Source of the DNA: UBA8079 sp049601915
GTDB taxonomy: Bacteria > Pseudomonadota > Alphaproteobacteria > UBA6615
Assembly (NCBI GenBank): GCA_049601915.1
Contig: JBMYRB010000001.1
Location: forward strand, 744,001 to 808,000
Length of the DNA: 64,000 bases
Direction: 5' to 3'
This document shows, piece after piece, positions 34,415-43,876 of the stretch. The first letter of the stretch is position 1. Each line of letters opens with the position of its first letter. The notes under the pieces are model-generated. The model did no database searches, was not told the DNA's origin, and saw only the letters and a list, made by a program, of their open reading frames with translations. A program made the position numbers and the translations under genes.

Positions 34415-36133
34415 ATGTCGATCTGGATTCTAGGTATTCACGACGGCCACAATTGCGGCGCTTCTCTTATCTGTGATGGCGCCGTCATCGCCTCGGTCAA
34501 CGAAGAACGCCTGTCGCGTCAGAAGAACGATATCGGCTATCCGCGCCGATCCATCGAGGACGTTTTGGCGATCGCCGGTATCGATGCCGGCGCGTTGGAT
34601 GCTATCGTCTATGCCTCCAATTTCATGCATGCGAGCTCGCATCTCGAGGACATCACGCGCTGGTATCCGGTCGGCATGAAAGAGCAGCGCGCCGATGCGA
34701 GCCGGCCCAAGGATTATGCGCGCAAGATGCTGGATATTCGCCGCGGCGAACGCATCGATAACGTCGTCGACCATCTCGGTGTCGCGGCGGACAAGGTCAG
34801 TTTCGTTGAGCATCATCTCGCCCATCTGACGGCCGCCTACTACACCGCGCCGAGCATCAAGCCGGGCCAGCGCGCGCTCGGGCTCACCTGTGATGGCGCC
34901 GGCGACAATCTGAGTGCCACGGTCTCGATCTGCGAAGGCACGTCGATTGACCGGATTGCCGAGACGGATCGGCATGCCTCGCTCGGCAAGATCTATTCAC
35001 GTGTCACCTACATGATGGGGATGACGCCGTGGGAGCATGAGTACAAGCTCATGGGCATGGCACCTTATGCCGACCCCGAGCGTTGCGACCAGGCGGCGGA
35101 ACCGCTGCGCAAGCTGCTGCGCCTGTCGGAGGACGGGCTACGGTTCGAGCTCGCGGGCGAGTTGTCGACGAACTACTGCTACGACTATTTGCGCGAACAT
35201 TTCGAGCGTGTGCGCTTCGATACGATCGCCGGGGCGGTGCAGCTTTTCACGGAGGAGATGCTCGTCGCCTGGGTGCGCGGCTGTATCGCCAGCACCGGCA
35301 TTTCCGATCTCGTCTGCGGCGGCGGGGTGTTCATGAACGTGAAGGCAAACATGCTGATTGCCGAGATGCCGGAGGTCAGCTCGATGTATGTCATGCCGAG
35401 TGCGGGCGACGAATCTCTATCGATCGGCGCTGCGCTTCACCATTATCATCAGAACAACGCCAGCAAATCCTTCGAGGCGAGTATCCTGCCCAACCTTTAC
35501 TTCGGCGGTTCGCGCAGCGACGAGGAAGAGGCGGCGATCGAGGAGGCGAGCGCGTTGTCGTCGCTGACGATAACGCAGCCCGACGACATGAATGGCGCCA
35601 TTGCCGAACTTCTCGCCGATGGTGAGATCGTGGCGTCGTGCCGGGGACGCATGGAGTGGGGTGCGCGCGCACTCGGCAATCGCAGTATCCTGTCGCCGGC
35701 CGACAATTTCGCGCGCGTCGACACGATCAACGCGATGATCAAGATGCGTGATTTCTGGATGCCGTTTGCGCCAAGCATCATGGCGGAAGCGGCGGACGAG
35801 TATTTCGCCGACCCGAAGGGTATTGCGCCGCAATTCATGACCTTCGCGTTTCCGACGGCGGAGGATCGATATCCGGATATCAGCGCGGCATCGCACCCAA
35901 AAGACCGCACGATCCGGCCCCAGGTGGTGACCCGTGCCGCCAACCCGGACTATCACGCGGTGATCGCCGCCTACTGCAAGCGCACCGGGCGCGGCGCGAT
36001 CATGAATACCTCGTTCAATCTGCATGGCGAGCCGATCGTCTACGGCCCGGCCGACGCGTTGCGGGTGTTGCGGCTTTCCGGTCTCGAATATCTTGCGCTC
36101 GACAATCATCTGATCGCGAAGAATGCGGCCTAG
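34415..36133 (+). CDS. NodU/CmcH-family carbamoyltransferase
   Basis: The 572-residue protein starts with ILGIHDGHNCGASLICDG and has VEHHLAHLTAAYYTAP, LTCDGAGDN and the C-terminal EWGARALGNRSIL with NTSFNLHGEPIV. These are diagnostic for carbamoyltransferases that move carbamoyl from carbamoyl phosphate via ATP to a sugar hydroxyl. The open frame begins upstream, but ATG 34415, two bases after the previous stop, matches the family N-terminus. It probably decorates a glycan residue. Confidence 0.9.
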   Translation: MSIWILGIHDGHNCGASLICDGAVIASVNEERLSRQKNDIGYPRRSIEDVLAIAGIDAGALDAIVYASNFMHASSHLEDITRWYPVGMKEQRADASRPKDYARKMLDIRRGERIDNVVDHLGVAADKVSFVEHHLAHLTAAYYTAPSIKPGQRALGLTCDGAGDNLSATVSICEGTSIDRIAETDRHASLGKIYSRVTYMMGMTPWEHEYKLMGMAPYADPERCDQAAEPLRKLLRLSEDGLRFELAGELSTNYCYDYLREHFERVRFDTIAGAVQLFTEEMLVAWVRGCIASTGISDLVCGGGVFMNVKANMLIAEMPEVSSMYVMPSAGDESLSIGAALHHYHQNNASKSFEASILPNLYFGGSRSDEEEAAIEEASALSSLTITQPDDMNGAIAELLADGEIVASCRGRMEWGARALGNRSILSPADNFARVDTINAMIKMRDFWMPFAPSIMAEAADEYFADPKGIAPQFMTFAFPTAEDRYPDISAASHPKDRTIRPQVVTRAANPDYHAVIAAYCKRTGRGAIMNTSFNLHGEPIVYGPADALRVLRLSGLEYLALDNHLIAKNAA

Positions 36134-36163
36134 CGGAACCCGGCCGGAGACACCGACGCCGCG

Positions 36164-37246
36164 ATGACCGCTCCGCACAGCATCGCTTTTTTGCTGCCAG
36201 ACCTTGGCGGTGGCGGTGCGCAGAAAGTGATGCTGACACTGGCGTCGCATCTGGACGGCCGCCGCTTTGCGCCGCATCTGCTGGTCGTGGGCGGTGCGGA
36301 AACGTTGTCGTTGCCCGACAATGTTCCGACGGACCGCGGTAACGCCGCGCGCCTCACCTCGGGGATTCCCTGGTTCGTCCGCCGATTGCGCCGCCTGCAG
36401 CCGGCAGTCGTCGTCTCGACGCTCGCCTATACGAACCTGGCGTTGCTTGCCGCCGCGCCGCTGTTGCCGCGCCGGACCCGCATCGTCGTGCGAGAGGCCA
36501 ACACCCCGTCGGCGACGCTGGCATCCCTGCCCGGATGGCTGCGCCGCGTGCAGCCCTACAAACGGCTCTACCCGCGCGCCGCGTGCATCATCGCGCAGAC
36601 GCAGGCCGTCGCCGACGAGCTCGCGGAGTTTGCACCGACGGCCCGCGATTCTATCCGGTTGCTTCCCAACCAGGTCGATACGGAGGGGTTGCGCGCTGCC
36701 GCCACATCGCCACGGCGCGATGCGGGCGCCGGGTTGCGTCTCGTCGGTGCCGGACGGCTGACGGACCAGAAAGGGTTCGACCGGCTGGTCGAGGCCGTGC
36801 CGTATCTGCCGACGGACAGCCGCCTCACGATTTTCGGCGAAGGCCCCAACCGGGCGACACTGGCCGATCGCATCGCAGCACTCGGCTTGGGCGAACGTAT
36901 CCGCCTCGCCGGATATCAAACGGATCTGGCGCCGCACCTTGCGGGCGCCGATGCGCTTGTCATGCCGTCGCGCTGGGAAGGGCTGCCGAATGTCGCGCTC
37001 GAAGCACTGGCGCTGGGCACTCCAGTCTTCGCCACACCGGAATGCGGCCTGGCCGAAGTTGCGGAGAAAGCCGGAGATGCGATCCAGATTGCCCCATTTG
37101 ATGCCGACTTGATCGCGCGGATCGGCAGCCTCGTCGCCGATGCCTCACGCGCCGAATGTCTGCAGCCCAACCTGTTGCCCATCGCGTATAACATCGAGAC
37201 GGTGGTCACCCGGTTCCAGGACCTGCTCGACGACTGCCTCGCCTGA
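36164..37246 (+). CDS. Family 4 glycosyltransferase
   Basis: The 360-residue GT-B protein has FLLPDLGGGGAQKVML at the N-terminus and PSRWEGLPNVALEALALGTPVFATP in the C-terminal donor domain. Between them lie GAGRLTDQKGFDRLVEA and LTIFGEGPNRATL, typical GT4 segments. It starts 30 bp after the carbamoyltransferase gene. Four GT-type enzymes in this part of the operon suggest a repeat unit of several sugars. The sugar donor cannot be assigned. Confidence 0.88.
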   Translation: MTAPHSIAFLLPDLGGGGAQKVMLTLASHLDGRRFAPHLLVVGGAETLSLPDNVPTDRGNAARLTSGIPWFVRRLRRLQPAVVVSTLAYTNLALLAAAPLLPRRTRIVVREANTPSATLASLPGWLRRVQPYKRLYPRAACIIAQTQAVADELAEFAPTARDSIRLLPNQVDTEGLRAAATSPRRDAGAGLRLVGAGRLTDQKGFDRLVEAVPYLPTDSRLTIFGEGPNRATLADRIAALGLGERIRLAGYQTDLAPHLAGADALVMPSRWEGLPNVALEALALGTPVFATPECGLAEVAEKAGDAIQIAPFDADLIARIGSLVADASRAECLQPNLLPIAYNIETVVTRFQDLLDDCLA

Positions 37247-37271
37247 CCAAACCAGAGAATTTCAAAGCCGG

Positions 37272-38165
37272 ATGCCACGCCTTTCCTACCTGCTTTCCCT
37301 GACACCGCGCGAGACATGGCGCCTCGCGCGACACCGGCTGCCGGGCCTGCGTGGCGGAGCCGCCTGGACGGCGCGTGAACTGATGTCGTCGTCAAAGCAT
37401 GCGCGCGGCATTCGCTTCGCCGAGCTTCTTGCCCGTCAGGAAGCCATTGCGGCGCAACACCAAGCATGGACCCCGCTTGATTTCGAAGGCAAGCGTGTGG
37501 TCGAAATCGGCTGTGGACCACTGGCCGGGTTTGGGCCCCTTGCGATCTTCCGGGGTGCGGCCAGTTTCGAAAGCGCCGAGCCGGAATGGGATCCGGCTCT
37601 CCAGGGTGATCGGGAAGTGGTCGATACCTATCTGCGTGTCTTCCACGCCGATCTCGTCGCGCTCTACGGGCCGCGCATGGATTTCCCGACATTTCGCGAC
37701 GCGCTCGATACGCGTCTGTCGATTCACCGTTGCGGCTTTGAGGCCGCGCCGATCGCGGGTACCGTCGATATCGTCCTGTCGCAATCGGTGCTCGAGCATG
37801 TTTTCCCACTCGAGGACACGGTCGCGAAGCTCGCCGCCATTCAGACATCAGGGACACGTTTTATGCATCTTGTCGATTTCGGCAACCACTACCCTACGGC
37901 GAGCCCGTTTGACGGTCTCTATGAACTGCCGCCGGAGGCCTATATCCGGCAGCGGGGGAACGCCATAAATTTGCTGCGCGCGCCGGATATCGCCGAGGTC
38001 TTCGCGGCCCATGATATCGCTGCAACGCTGATCCCGACGCGCAAGCTGCCGGACTCCGCAACCGGTCTGATCGGCGAATGGTGGCGCGAGCGCTATGACG
38101 ACGATGCGCTGTTCACCCAGCTGGCCCTTGTCGCAAGTCCAGCGCCTGGCGACAGTGTGACGTGA
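37272..38165 (+). CDS. Class I SAM-dependent methyltransferase-like protein
   Basis: The 297-residue protein has VVEIGCGPLAGFGPLAIF as a SAM-binding motif and DIVLSQSVLEHVFPLEDT as a post-motif that often follows the catalytic region. The N-terminus (LTPRETWRLARHRLPGL) is hydrophilic and unlike a signal peptide. Start is ATG 37272, 25 bp after the GT4 gene. Its stop overlaps the next GT4 gene (GTGA). It may methylate a glycan end, but the substrate is unknown. Confidence 0.7.
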   Translation: MPRLSYLLSLTPRETWRLARHRLPGLRGGAAWTARELMSSSKHARGIRFAELLARQEAIAAQHQAWTPLDFEGKRVVEIGCGPLAGFGPLAIFRGAASFESAEPEWDPALQGDREVVDTYLRVFHADLVALYGPRMDFPTFRDALDTRLSIHRCGFEAAPIAGTVDIVLSQSVLEHVFPLEDTVAKLAAIQTSGTRFMHLVDFGNHYPTASPFDGLYELPPEAYIRQRGNAINLLRAPDIAEVFAAHDIAATLIPTRKLPDSATGLIGEWWRERYDDDALFTQLALVASPAPGDSVT

Positions 38166-39283
38166 CACGCATTCTGCATATCATATCCGGTCTCGGCGTT
38201 GGTGGCGCCGAGACCGTACTGACGCAGCTGGCCGCCGCGCTCGCCGTGCGGGACATGCCACAGCATGTCGTCAGTCTTTCTGGCCCAGCACCGCTGGCGG
38301 CGCGGCTGGAGGCCGATGCTGTTCCGCTGACGCGGCTCGATCTTGCGCGGCCGACCGGTCTGGCTTCCGCGCTTCCGCGCCTCGTTGGCCTTACCCGCCG
38401 GTTTCGCCCCGATGTCATCCAGGGCTGGATGTATCACGGCGATATCACGGCGACACTTGTCCACTGGGCTGCGCCGGGGCGCCGCACTCGCCGTTTGATG
38501 TGGGGCGTGCGCTGCTCTGATATGGATCTTGATCGACACGCCAAGCTCATCCGTGCCGAAGCGATGTTATCGCGCTCCCCCGACATCGTCGTCGCCAATT
38601 CGGCCGCCGGCGCGGATGCGCATCTCGCACATAAATACAAGCCACGCCGTCTCGAGATCGTCGCCAACGGCATCGACACCGAGCGGTTTCAACCCGATGC
38701 GTCGCTGCGCGATGCACAACGCTCGGCACTCGGTATTGGCGCTGACCAACGGGTGGCGATCAACGTCGCGCGGGTCGACCCGATGAAGGACCATGCCGGC
38801 CTGCTTGCGGCGGCCCGTCAGTTGCCCGATCTGGCGTTGCTGCTGGTCGGCGCCGGGACCGAGGCGCTGGACCTACCTGCCAATGTGCGGGCGCTGGGGG
38901 TTCGTAACGATGTTCCGGCGCTTCTGAATGCCGCCGACATCATCGTCTCCGGTTCGGCTTTCGGGGAAGGGTTTTCCAATGCGCTGGCCGAGGGCATGAG
39001 CACCGGCCTTGTGCCTGTCACGACCGACGTCGGCGACGCACGGCTCATAACCGGCCCGGCAGGCAGCGTTGTGCCGCCCGGCGACCCGCATGCGTTGCGC
39101 GATGAGCTCGCCGCGCTTCTCGCCTTGGCTGACGGTGATTTTGCCGAACGACGTGCTGCCGCGCGCACCCACATTGTCGGCGAGTTTGGGATCGACCGCA
39201 TGGTCGACCGTTTCGCCGCCCTCTACAGGGATCCCGCCGACGCTGCGTTGGCGGCCTCCGACCTATCTCCACAACGTATCTGA
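38162..39283 (+). CDS. Family 4 glycosyltransferase
   Basis: The 373-residue GT-B protein shows ISGLGVGGAETVLTQL at the N-terminus and GSAFGEGFSNALAEGMSTGLVPV in the donor domain, with INVARVDPMKDHAGLL between them. It starts with GTG 38162, overlapping the methyltransferase stop. It resembles glycosyltransferases that extend O-antigen or capsule chains. No donor specificity is visible. Confidence 0.88.
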   Translation: MTRILHIISGLGVGGAETVLTQLAAALAVRDMPQHVVSLSGPAPLAARLEADAVPLTRLDLARPTGLASALPRLVGLTRRFRPDVIQGWMYHGDITATLVHWAAPGRRTRRLMWGVRCSDMDLDRHAKLIRAEAMLSRSPDIVVANSAAGADAHLAHKYKPRRLEIVANGIDTERFQPDASLRDAQRSALGIGADQRVAINVARVDPMKDHAGLLAAARQLPDLALLLVGAGTEALDLPANVRALGVRNDVPALLNAADIIVSGSAFGEGFSNALAEGMSTGLVPVTTDVGDARLITGPAGSVVPPGDPHALRDELAALLALADGDFAERRAAARTHIVGEFGIDRMVDRFAALYRDPADAALAASDLSPQRI

Positions 39284-39293
39284 AGGGGCCAGC

Positions 39294-40319
39294 ATGAACT
39301 CCGACGGCATCATGAACATCTCCGGCAAGTCTGTCCTGGTTACCGGGGGCGACGGCTTTATCGGCTCCCATCTCGTCGAAGCGCTGGTGCGCGACGGGGC
39401 TCGCGTCACCGCGATGGCGCAATACAACCCGTTCGGCGATGTCGGCTGGCTCGACGATCTCGACGAAGACATCGCGGCGGAGGTCGAGATATCGCGCGGC
39501 AACTTATGTGACGCCGCTTTCATGCATCGCGCCATCGCCGGCCAGGCCATTGTCTTTCACCTCGCCGCGCTGATCGCCATACCCTATTCCTACGAGGCGC
39601 CAGCCTCCTATGTCGACACCAATGTCACCGGCACGCTGAACGTGCTCGAGGCCTGTCGTGGGCATGGCGTCGAGCGCGTCGTCCACACCTCGACCAGCGA
39701 GGTCTATGGCACCGCACTGGTTACGCCGATTACAGAGGACCACCCGTTGCAGGGCCAGTCGCCCTATTCGGCCAGTAAGATCGGCGCCGATATGATGGCC
39801 GAAGCCTTCGCCCGTTCCTTCGACCTGCCCGTGGCGATACTACGTCCGTTCAATACCTACGGACCGCGCCAGAGCGAGCGCGCCGTGATCCCGACTGTCA
39901 TACGCCAGGCACTCGACCCGAACTGCGAGGCGATCCGGGTCGGCGATACCACGCCGACGCGCGACTTCAACTATGTGGGCGACACCGTCGACGCGTTCCG
40001 CGCCATCGGCACGTCCGCGGTCGTGGACTATGGCCGGCCCTATAATACGGGTACGGGCGTGATGGTTTCCGTGGGCGAGATGATCGAGCGGGTACGCGAT
40101 ATCACCGGTACCAACAAACCGGTCGAGAGCGAAGCCGCGCGCTTCCGTCCCGAGAATTCCGAGGTCCGTGCGCTGATTGCCGATCCGGCGCGGCTCAATT
40201 CGGCGACGGGCTGGACATCGGCGACGAACCTCGACGCCGGGCTGGAGAAAACCGTGACCTGGTGGCAGCAGCGAATCGCCACCGATCGCATGCGTCGCGA
40301 TTCCGGCTACCTGATCTAG
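39294..40319 (+). CDS. legB: LegB-type NAD-dependent sugar-nucleotide 4,6-dehydratase
   Basis: The 341-residue extended SDR has LVTGGDGFIGSHLVEALV as its NAD motif, TSTSEVYGTA and YSASKIGADMMAEA with the catalytic Tyr/Lys, and a LegB-like opening AQYNPFGDVGWLDDL. LegB dehydrates GDP- or UDP-GlcNAc to a 4-keto-6-deoxy sugar, which LegC then aminates. ATG 39294 has GAAGGGG 6-8 bp upstream and no overlap with the previous gene. It lies 38 kb from legC, the pathway's next enzyme, so the pathway is split across the operon. Confidence 0.85.
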   Translation: MNSDGIMNISGKSVLVTGGDGFIGSHLVEALVRDGARVTAMAQYNPFGDVGWLDDLDEDIAAEVEISRGNLCDAAFMHRAIAGQAIVFHLAALIAIPYSYEAPASYVDTNVTGTLNVLEACRGHGVERVVHTSTSEVYGTALVTPITEDHPLQGQSPYSASKIGADMMAEAFARSFDLPVAILRPFNTYGPRQSERAVIPTVIRQALDPNCEAIRVGDTTPTRDFNYVGDTVDAFRAIGTSAVVDYGRPYNTGTGVMVSVGEMIERVRDITGTNKPVESEAARFRPENSEVRALIADPARLNSATGWTSATNLDAGLEKTVTWWQQRIATDRMRRDSGYLI

Positions 40320-40385
40320 CGTTGGCGCCTGCGACGGCATGATCGACACATGTTGAGTAGCAGCGCGCAGGCGGGATCAGGCGCC

Positions 40386-42200
40386 ATGGCATACCGACGG
40401 GATATCCAGATTCTGCGCGGGGTCGCGATCCTTTTCGTGCTGCTCTTCCACCTGCAGGCACCGGGCGCGGCGAGCGGGTTTCTCGGTGTCGACGTGTTCT
40501 TTGTCATCAGCGGATTCCTGATGGCCTGTCTGTATGTCCCGGGTAGCGCTGGTGAATTTTTTGCACGACGTGCCCGACGTATCCTGCCGGCATACTTTCT
40601 GACGATTTTTGCGACCTTGGCCGCGGCCGTGCTCGTCACGGCGCCGCCTGACCTCACCAATGTGACGACCCAGGCGCTTTATTCGACGTTCCTCGCACCA
40701 AATCTCGGTTTCTGGGCGGCGAACTCCTACTTCTCCAATGACAGCTTTACGCCCCTGCTGCACCTCTGGTCGGTCGGCGTGGAGATACAGTTCTATGTGA
40801 TCGTGCCGCTGATCGCGCTGTTTGTGCGCCGGTCCCGCTTGTTGATGCTCGCCGCGCTGGCGTCGCTCACGTTTTGCTTTCTCGCGATCGGCGTTTCGCC
40901 GAAGACGGCGTTCTTCATGTTGCCGTTCCGACTATGGGAGTTCCTGCTCGGTTTCATCGCCACCACATGGCTCACGCAGAATGGCCAACCCTTGCGGCGC
41001 GCAGCCCCACTTGCCTGGCTTGCTGTTGTCGTGCTTCTGGCTGCGCCGTTCTACGGCATCAACGGCGATGCGCTCAGCCCCGTGACGGGCCATCCCGGCC
41101 TGGCCGCACTCGCCGTCTGCCTAGCGACGACTGTGCTGCTGACTGTCGGGTTGCCCAGAATCCTGACGCGCTCGTGGCCAGGATCCTGGCTCGAAACGCT
41201 CGGCAAGTATTCCTATTCGGTCTACCTGGTGCATTTCCCGCTGATCACGCTGACGCTTTATGAGCCCTTCGCCGGGACCCGGCTCAGCGCACCGGATGCG
41301 GGCACAATAATTGCCATGCTGATCGCGATCGGCGTGATTTCCGTCCTCCTCTATCACTTTGTGGAAACACCGCTACGCCGAAGCCATCTCCCCTGGAAGA
41401 CATCGACGGCTGGGGTGCAGGCTCTGCTGATCGCAATCGCGCTTGGCGCCCATCCGGCGGTCGCCGCCTTCTACACCGACCGTGCCAATCTGATATTCGC
41501 CGCTTCGGCTGACCGTGAGACGTATCGCTGTGGCAAGGTCGCCCGACTACTCGACCCGACAGCGCTGACCTGCGCCCTGCACGCGGGTGATGCGGCGGCG
41601 CCGCGCCTGATGTTGGTCGGGGACAGTCACGCTGATTCAATCAAGGCGAGCGTGACGGCGGCGGCGCGTGAGATCGACGCGACATTGCGGTTTGTGGTGC
41701 CGAACGAGCCGCTGATAGCCCCCGCCCATAATGCGGGCGCCGTCATCGAAGACGCGGTAAGGCACCGCGTCGATCACCTTCTGGTACATTTCTCGCGCGG
41801 CAACCCGCCCATCGATGCGTTGCGCCGGCTGGTCGCGCTTGCCGGTCAGAACGGCATTCGGGTCAGCTATATTGCGCCCGTTCCAGTTTGGCCGGGAAAC
41901 ATCCCCAAAGCTCTCTACGATAACTTGCGCGATGGAACGCCGTTGCCGCGCCAGGACATCGCGGACTATCGCGCGATGAACGAGGACTATCTCGCGCCGG
42001 TCCGGGCGATCGACGCACCGAACTTCACGTATTTCGAGACGGCGCCCTATCTGTGCGAGGACGACTGTCGGATCGTCGATGCCGGGGGCCATCCCCTGTA
42101 CTTCGACAACCACCATCTGACCCTGACCGGCGCCGCCCAGCTCACGGAGCTGTTTCGCCGCGTGCTTGCGCACGACGGGCGGCCACAACGGGCTGCCTAG
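40386..42200 (+). CDS. Acyltransferase-3 family membrane protein with C-terminal SGNH domain
   Basis: This two-domain protein resembles OatA-type O-acetyltransferases. The first ~380 residues are a polytopic acyltransferase-3 domain (GFLGVDVFFVISGFLMA near the start, about ten membrane segments). The last ~220 residues form an SGNH hydrolase-like domain with LVGDSHADSIKAS and a terminal DNHHLTLTG carrying the Asp-x-x-His pair. Such proteins move acetyl across the membrane onto glycans. ATG 40386 matches the conserved N-terminus (AYRRDIQILRG); ATG 40350 is a longer alternative. Its stop overlaps the next, convergent gene in CTAG. Confidence 0.85.
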   Translation: MAYRRDIQILRGVAILFVLLFHLQAPGAASGFLGVDVFFVISGFLMACLYVPGSAGEFFARRARRILPAYFLTIFATLAAAVLVTAPPDLTNVTTQALYSTFLAPNLGFWAANSYFSNDSFTPLLHLWSVGVEIQFYVIVPLIALFVRRSRLLMLAALASLTFCFLAIGVSPKTAFFMLPFRLWEFLLGFIATTWLTQNGQPLRRAAPLAWLAVVVLLAAPFYGINGDALSPVTGHPGLAALAVCLATTVLLTVGLPRILTRSWPGSWLETLGKYSYSVYLVHFPLITLTLYEPFAGTRLSAPDAGTIIAMLIAIGVISVLLYHFVETPLRRSHLPWKTSTAGVQALLIAIALGAHPAVAAFYTDRANLIFAASADRETYRCGKVARLLDPTALTCALHAGDAAAPRLMLVGDSHADSIKASVTAAAREIDATLRFVVPNEPLIAPAHNAGAVIEDAVRHRVDHLLVHFSRGNPPIDALRRLVALAGQNGIRVSYIAPVPVWPGNIPKALYDNLRDGTPLPRQDIADYRAMNEDYLAPVRAIDAPNFTYFETAPYLCEDDCRIVDAGGHPLYFDNHHLTLTGAAQLTELFRRVLAHDGRPQRAA

Positions 42201-43714
42201 CGTTGGCCGGCGTCCACGCTCTGATCGGGTAAGGGGTTTCTTCGCTGCCGCCAGTCATTCGTGATGGCCACGAGGGTTGCGACCAGCGCCACCTGTGCCA
42301 TCGGGATTATCGGCGTGAAATAGCGCAGTTCCGAATAGACCAGCGCATAGGCGAACGCGAAGGTAATGAAGCCGGCCCAGCACTGAATGGCGATCAGCGG
42401 CGGATCCAGGCCCGGGCGCCCTAGTCTGACCTTGCGTGCAAACCAGATCGGCGGCCCGAGGACGAACAGCACGAACACCGCCAGGCTGGTGGCTCGCAGA
42501 ACGGTCTCGAGGGCGAGCAGAAGCGCCCCGCCGATCGTGAACTCTTCACCCAGATCCTCGATCTGCTGGCTGCGCCCCTTGATCAACCGCTCACCTTTTC
42601 CCGGCCCCAGCTGGACATATTCGTTGGCGTTGTAGAGTGGATTGGTGATCAGGAAAGCCAGCTTCTCCGGCGCCAGATTGCGCAACGTATTGCGGAGCAT
42701 CAACGCCGGATGTTCCACCAGCGTTTGCTGCCATTTGTCTTTCGCCAGCCGTGTGAGCTCCCTGTCGTTCAGCCCGTCGCGCTCGCGCAGCGTGGAGAGC
42801 ACGGCGAAGACGGCGTGCAGCTGGTGCATGCCGGCAAACCTGTCGTTGCTGGTTTGACGGACCGCCGTGTCGACAGCGTCGTTGCCGGTGAACGGATTGC
42901 CATAGCCTCGCACGTATCCGTAGACCGGCGCCTGCAGCCAGTTGATATGACCCGTGCCGCCGATAAAGGCCTCGCCCAGCCGATACTGGTTCCAGCCCAT
43001 GTAGCTGCCGGACAAGATGGCGATCGCAATGACGAAGACGCCGGCGCGGGTCACGCCGAGTCGTAAGGCGTCCTCGCCGAAAACGGCCCGTCGACGAAGC
43101 ACGGCGACCATCATCATGCCGAGCGGTATCACGGCCAGATACAGCCCGGGTTCGCGCATCCAGATGCCCAGCCCGTAGATCGCTCCGAGAGCGAGCATGC
43201 GCCAGGGCCCGAGGCGCCACAGGCTGCACCCCCACCCTAAAACCGAGAATACCACGAGGATGAAGATCGACGCATTAAGGCTGTCGGTCAAAATCGCCTG
43301 GTCATAGAGCAGCGACCCCGACAGGGTGTAGAGCATGAGCACCAGCCGTCCCGCCCATGCACGGTTCGTCACCGCTTCGGTGACACGAAGTACCGGAATG
43401 AGCACCGCGAGACTGACGAGCCCTTGCAGGATCGCCATCGCACTGGCCCAAGCAGAGCCGAAGAGGGCCATGAGGGGTGCGATAACCAGCGGGTAACCGA
43501 TGGTCCGGAAAACCATATTCTGGTCCACGGCGTCACCGCGTTCCGTTAGCCAGCTGCCGCTCGCGAGCATCCGATCAGCGATATAGGAATAGCCGCTACT
43601 GTCGGGAAACAGGACCGGGCCCAGCCAGAGAACCAGCGCCAGCTTCAGCACCGCGGCGGCGGCGAGCATCGGCCATAGTAGCGGGTCTCTGAAATAGGCG
43701 GATGTCGCCGTCAT
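42197..43714 (-). CDS. GT39/ArnT-like polytopic membrane glycosyltransferase
   Basis: The protein (505 residues) has about ten hydrophobic segments and a short periplasmic-type motif after the first one (PVLFPDSSGYSYIADRML), as in Dol-P-Man or ArnT-like GT-C enzymes that use a lipid-linked sugar. GAGG about nine bases before ATG 43714 supports this start over ATG 43762. It is divergent from GtrA and close to the GtrB-like gene at 46.7 kb, a combination seen in three-part O-antigen glucosylation sets. The substrate is unknown. Confidence 0.65.
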   Translation of the reverse strand: MTATSAYFRDPLLWPMLAAAAVLKLALVLWLGPVLFPDSSGYSYIADRMLASGSWLTERGDAVDQNMVFRTIGYPLVIAPLMALFGSAWASAMAILQGLVSLAVLIPVLRVTEAVTNRAWAGRLVLMLYTLSGSLLYDQAILTDSLNASIFILVVFSVLGWGCSLWRLGPWRMLALGAIYGLGIWMREPGLYLAVIPLGMMMVAVLRRRAVFGEDALRLGVTRAGVFVIAIAILSGSYMGWNQYRLGEAFIGGTGHINWLQAPVYGYVRGYGNPFTGNDAVDTAVRQTSNDRFAGMHQLHAVFAVLSTLRERDGLNDRELTRLAKDKWQQTLVEHPALMLRNTLRNLAPEKLAFLITNPLYNANEYVQLGPGKGERLIKGRSQQIEDLGEEFTIGGALLLALETVLRATSLAVFVLFVLGPPIWFARKVRLGRPGLDPPLIAIQCWAGFITFAFAYALVYSELRYFTPIIPMAQVALVATLVAITNDWRQRRNPLPDQSVDAGQR

Positions 43715-43762
43715 GGGCGGAACCTCGGCAGATTGTCGACCTGTAAATACCCGGCCGGACAT

Positions 43763-43876
43763 CGGGACTTATTATCCGACTGCCCCCCGATTTGGAAGAG
43801 GAGTGCACGGGGTTGTGTGTTGCCATGCGACCCGTGGGTTTCGAGTCGCAGCGCAATCACCTAGGCTTACCATTCC
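43763..43876. promoter_or_regulatory. Divergent intergenic region upstream of gtrA and the GT39-like gene
   Basis: This short gap separates two divergent glycan genes and so should hold at least one promoter. An AT-richer stretch lies near 43765-43775 (ACTTATTATCC), and a run of six C follows. I could not identify convincing -35 and -10 hexamers or a ribosome site for gtrA, so this is a positional inference only. Confidence 0.35.
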
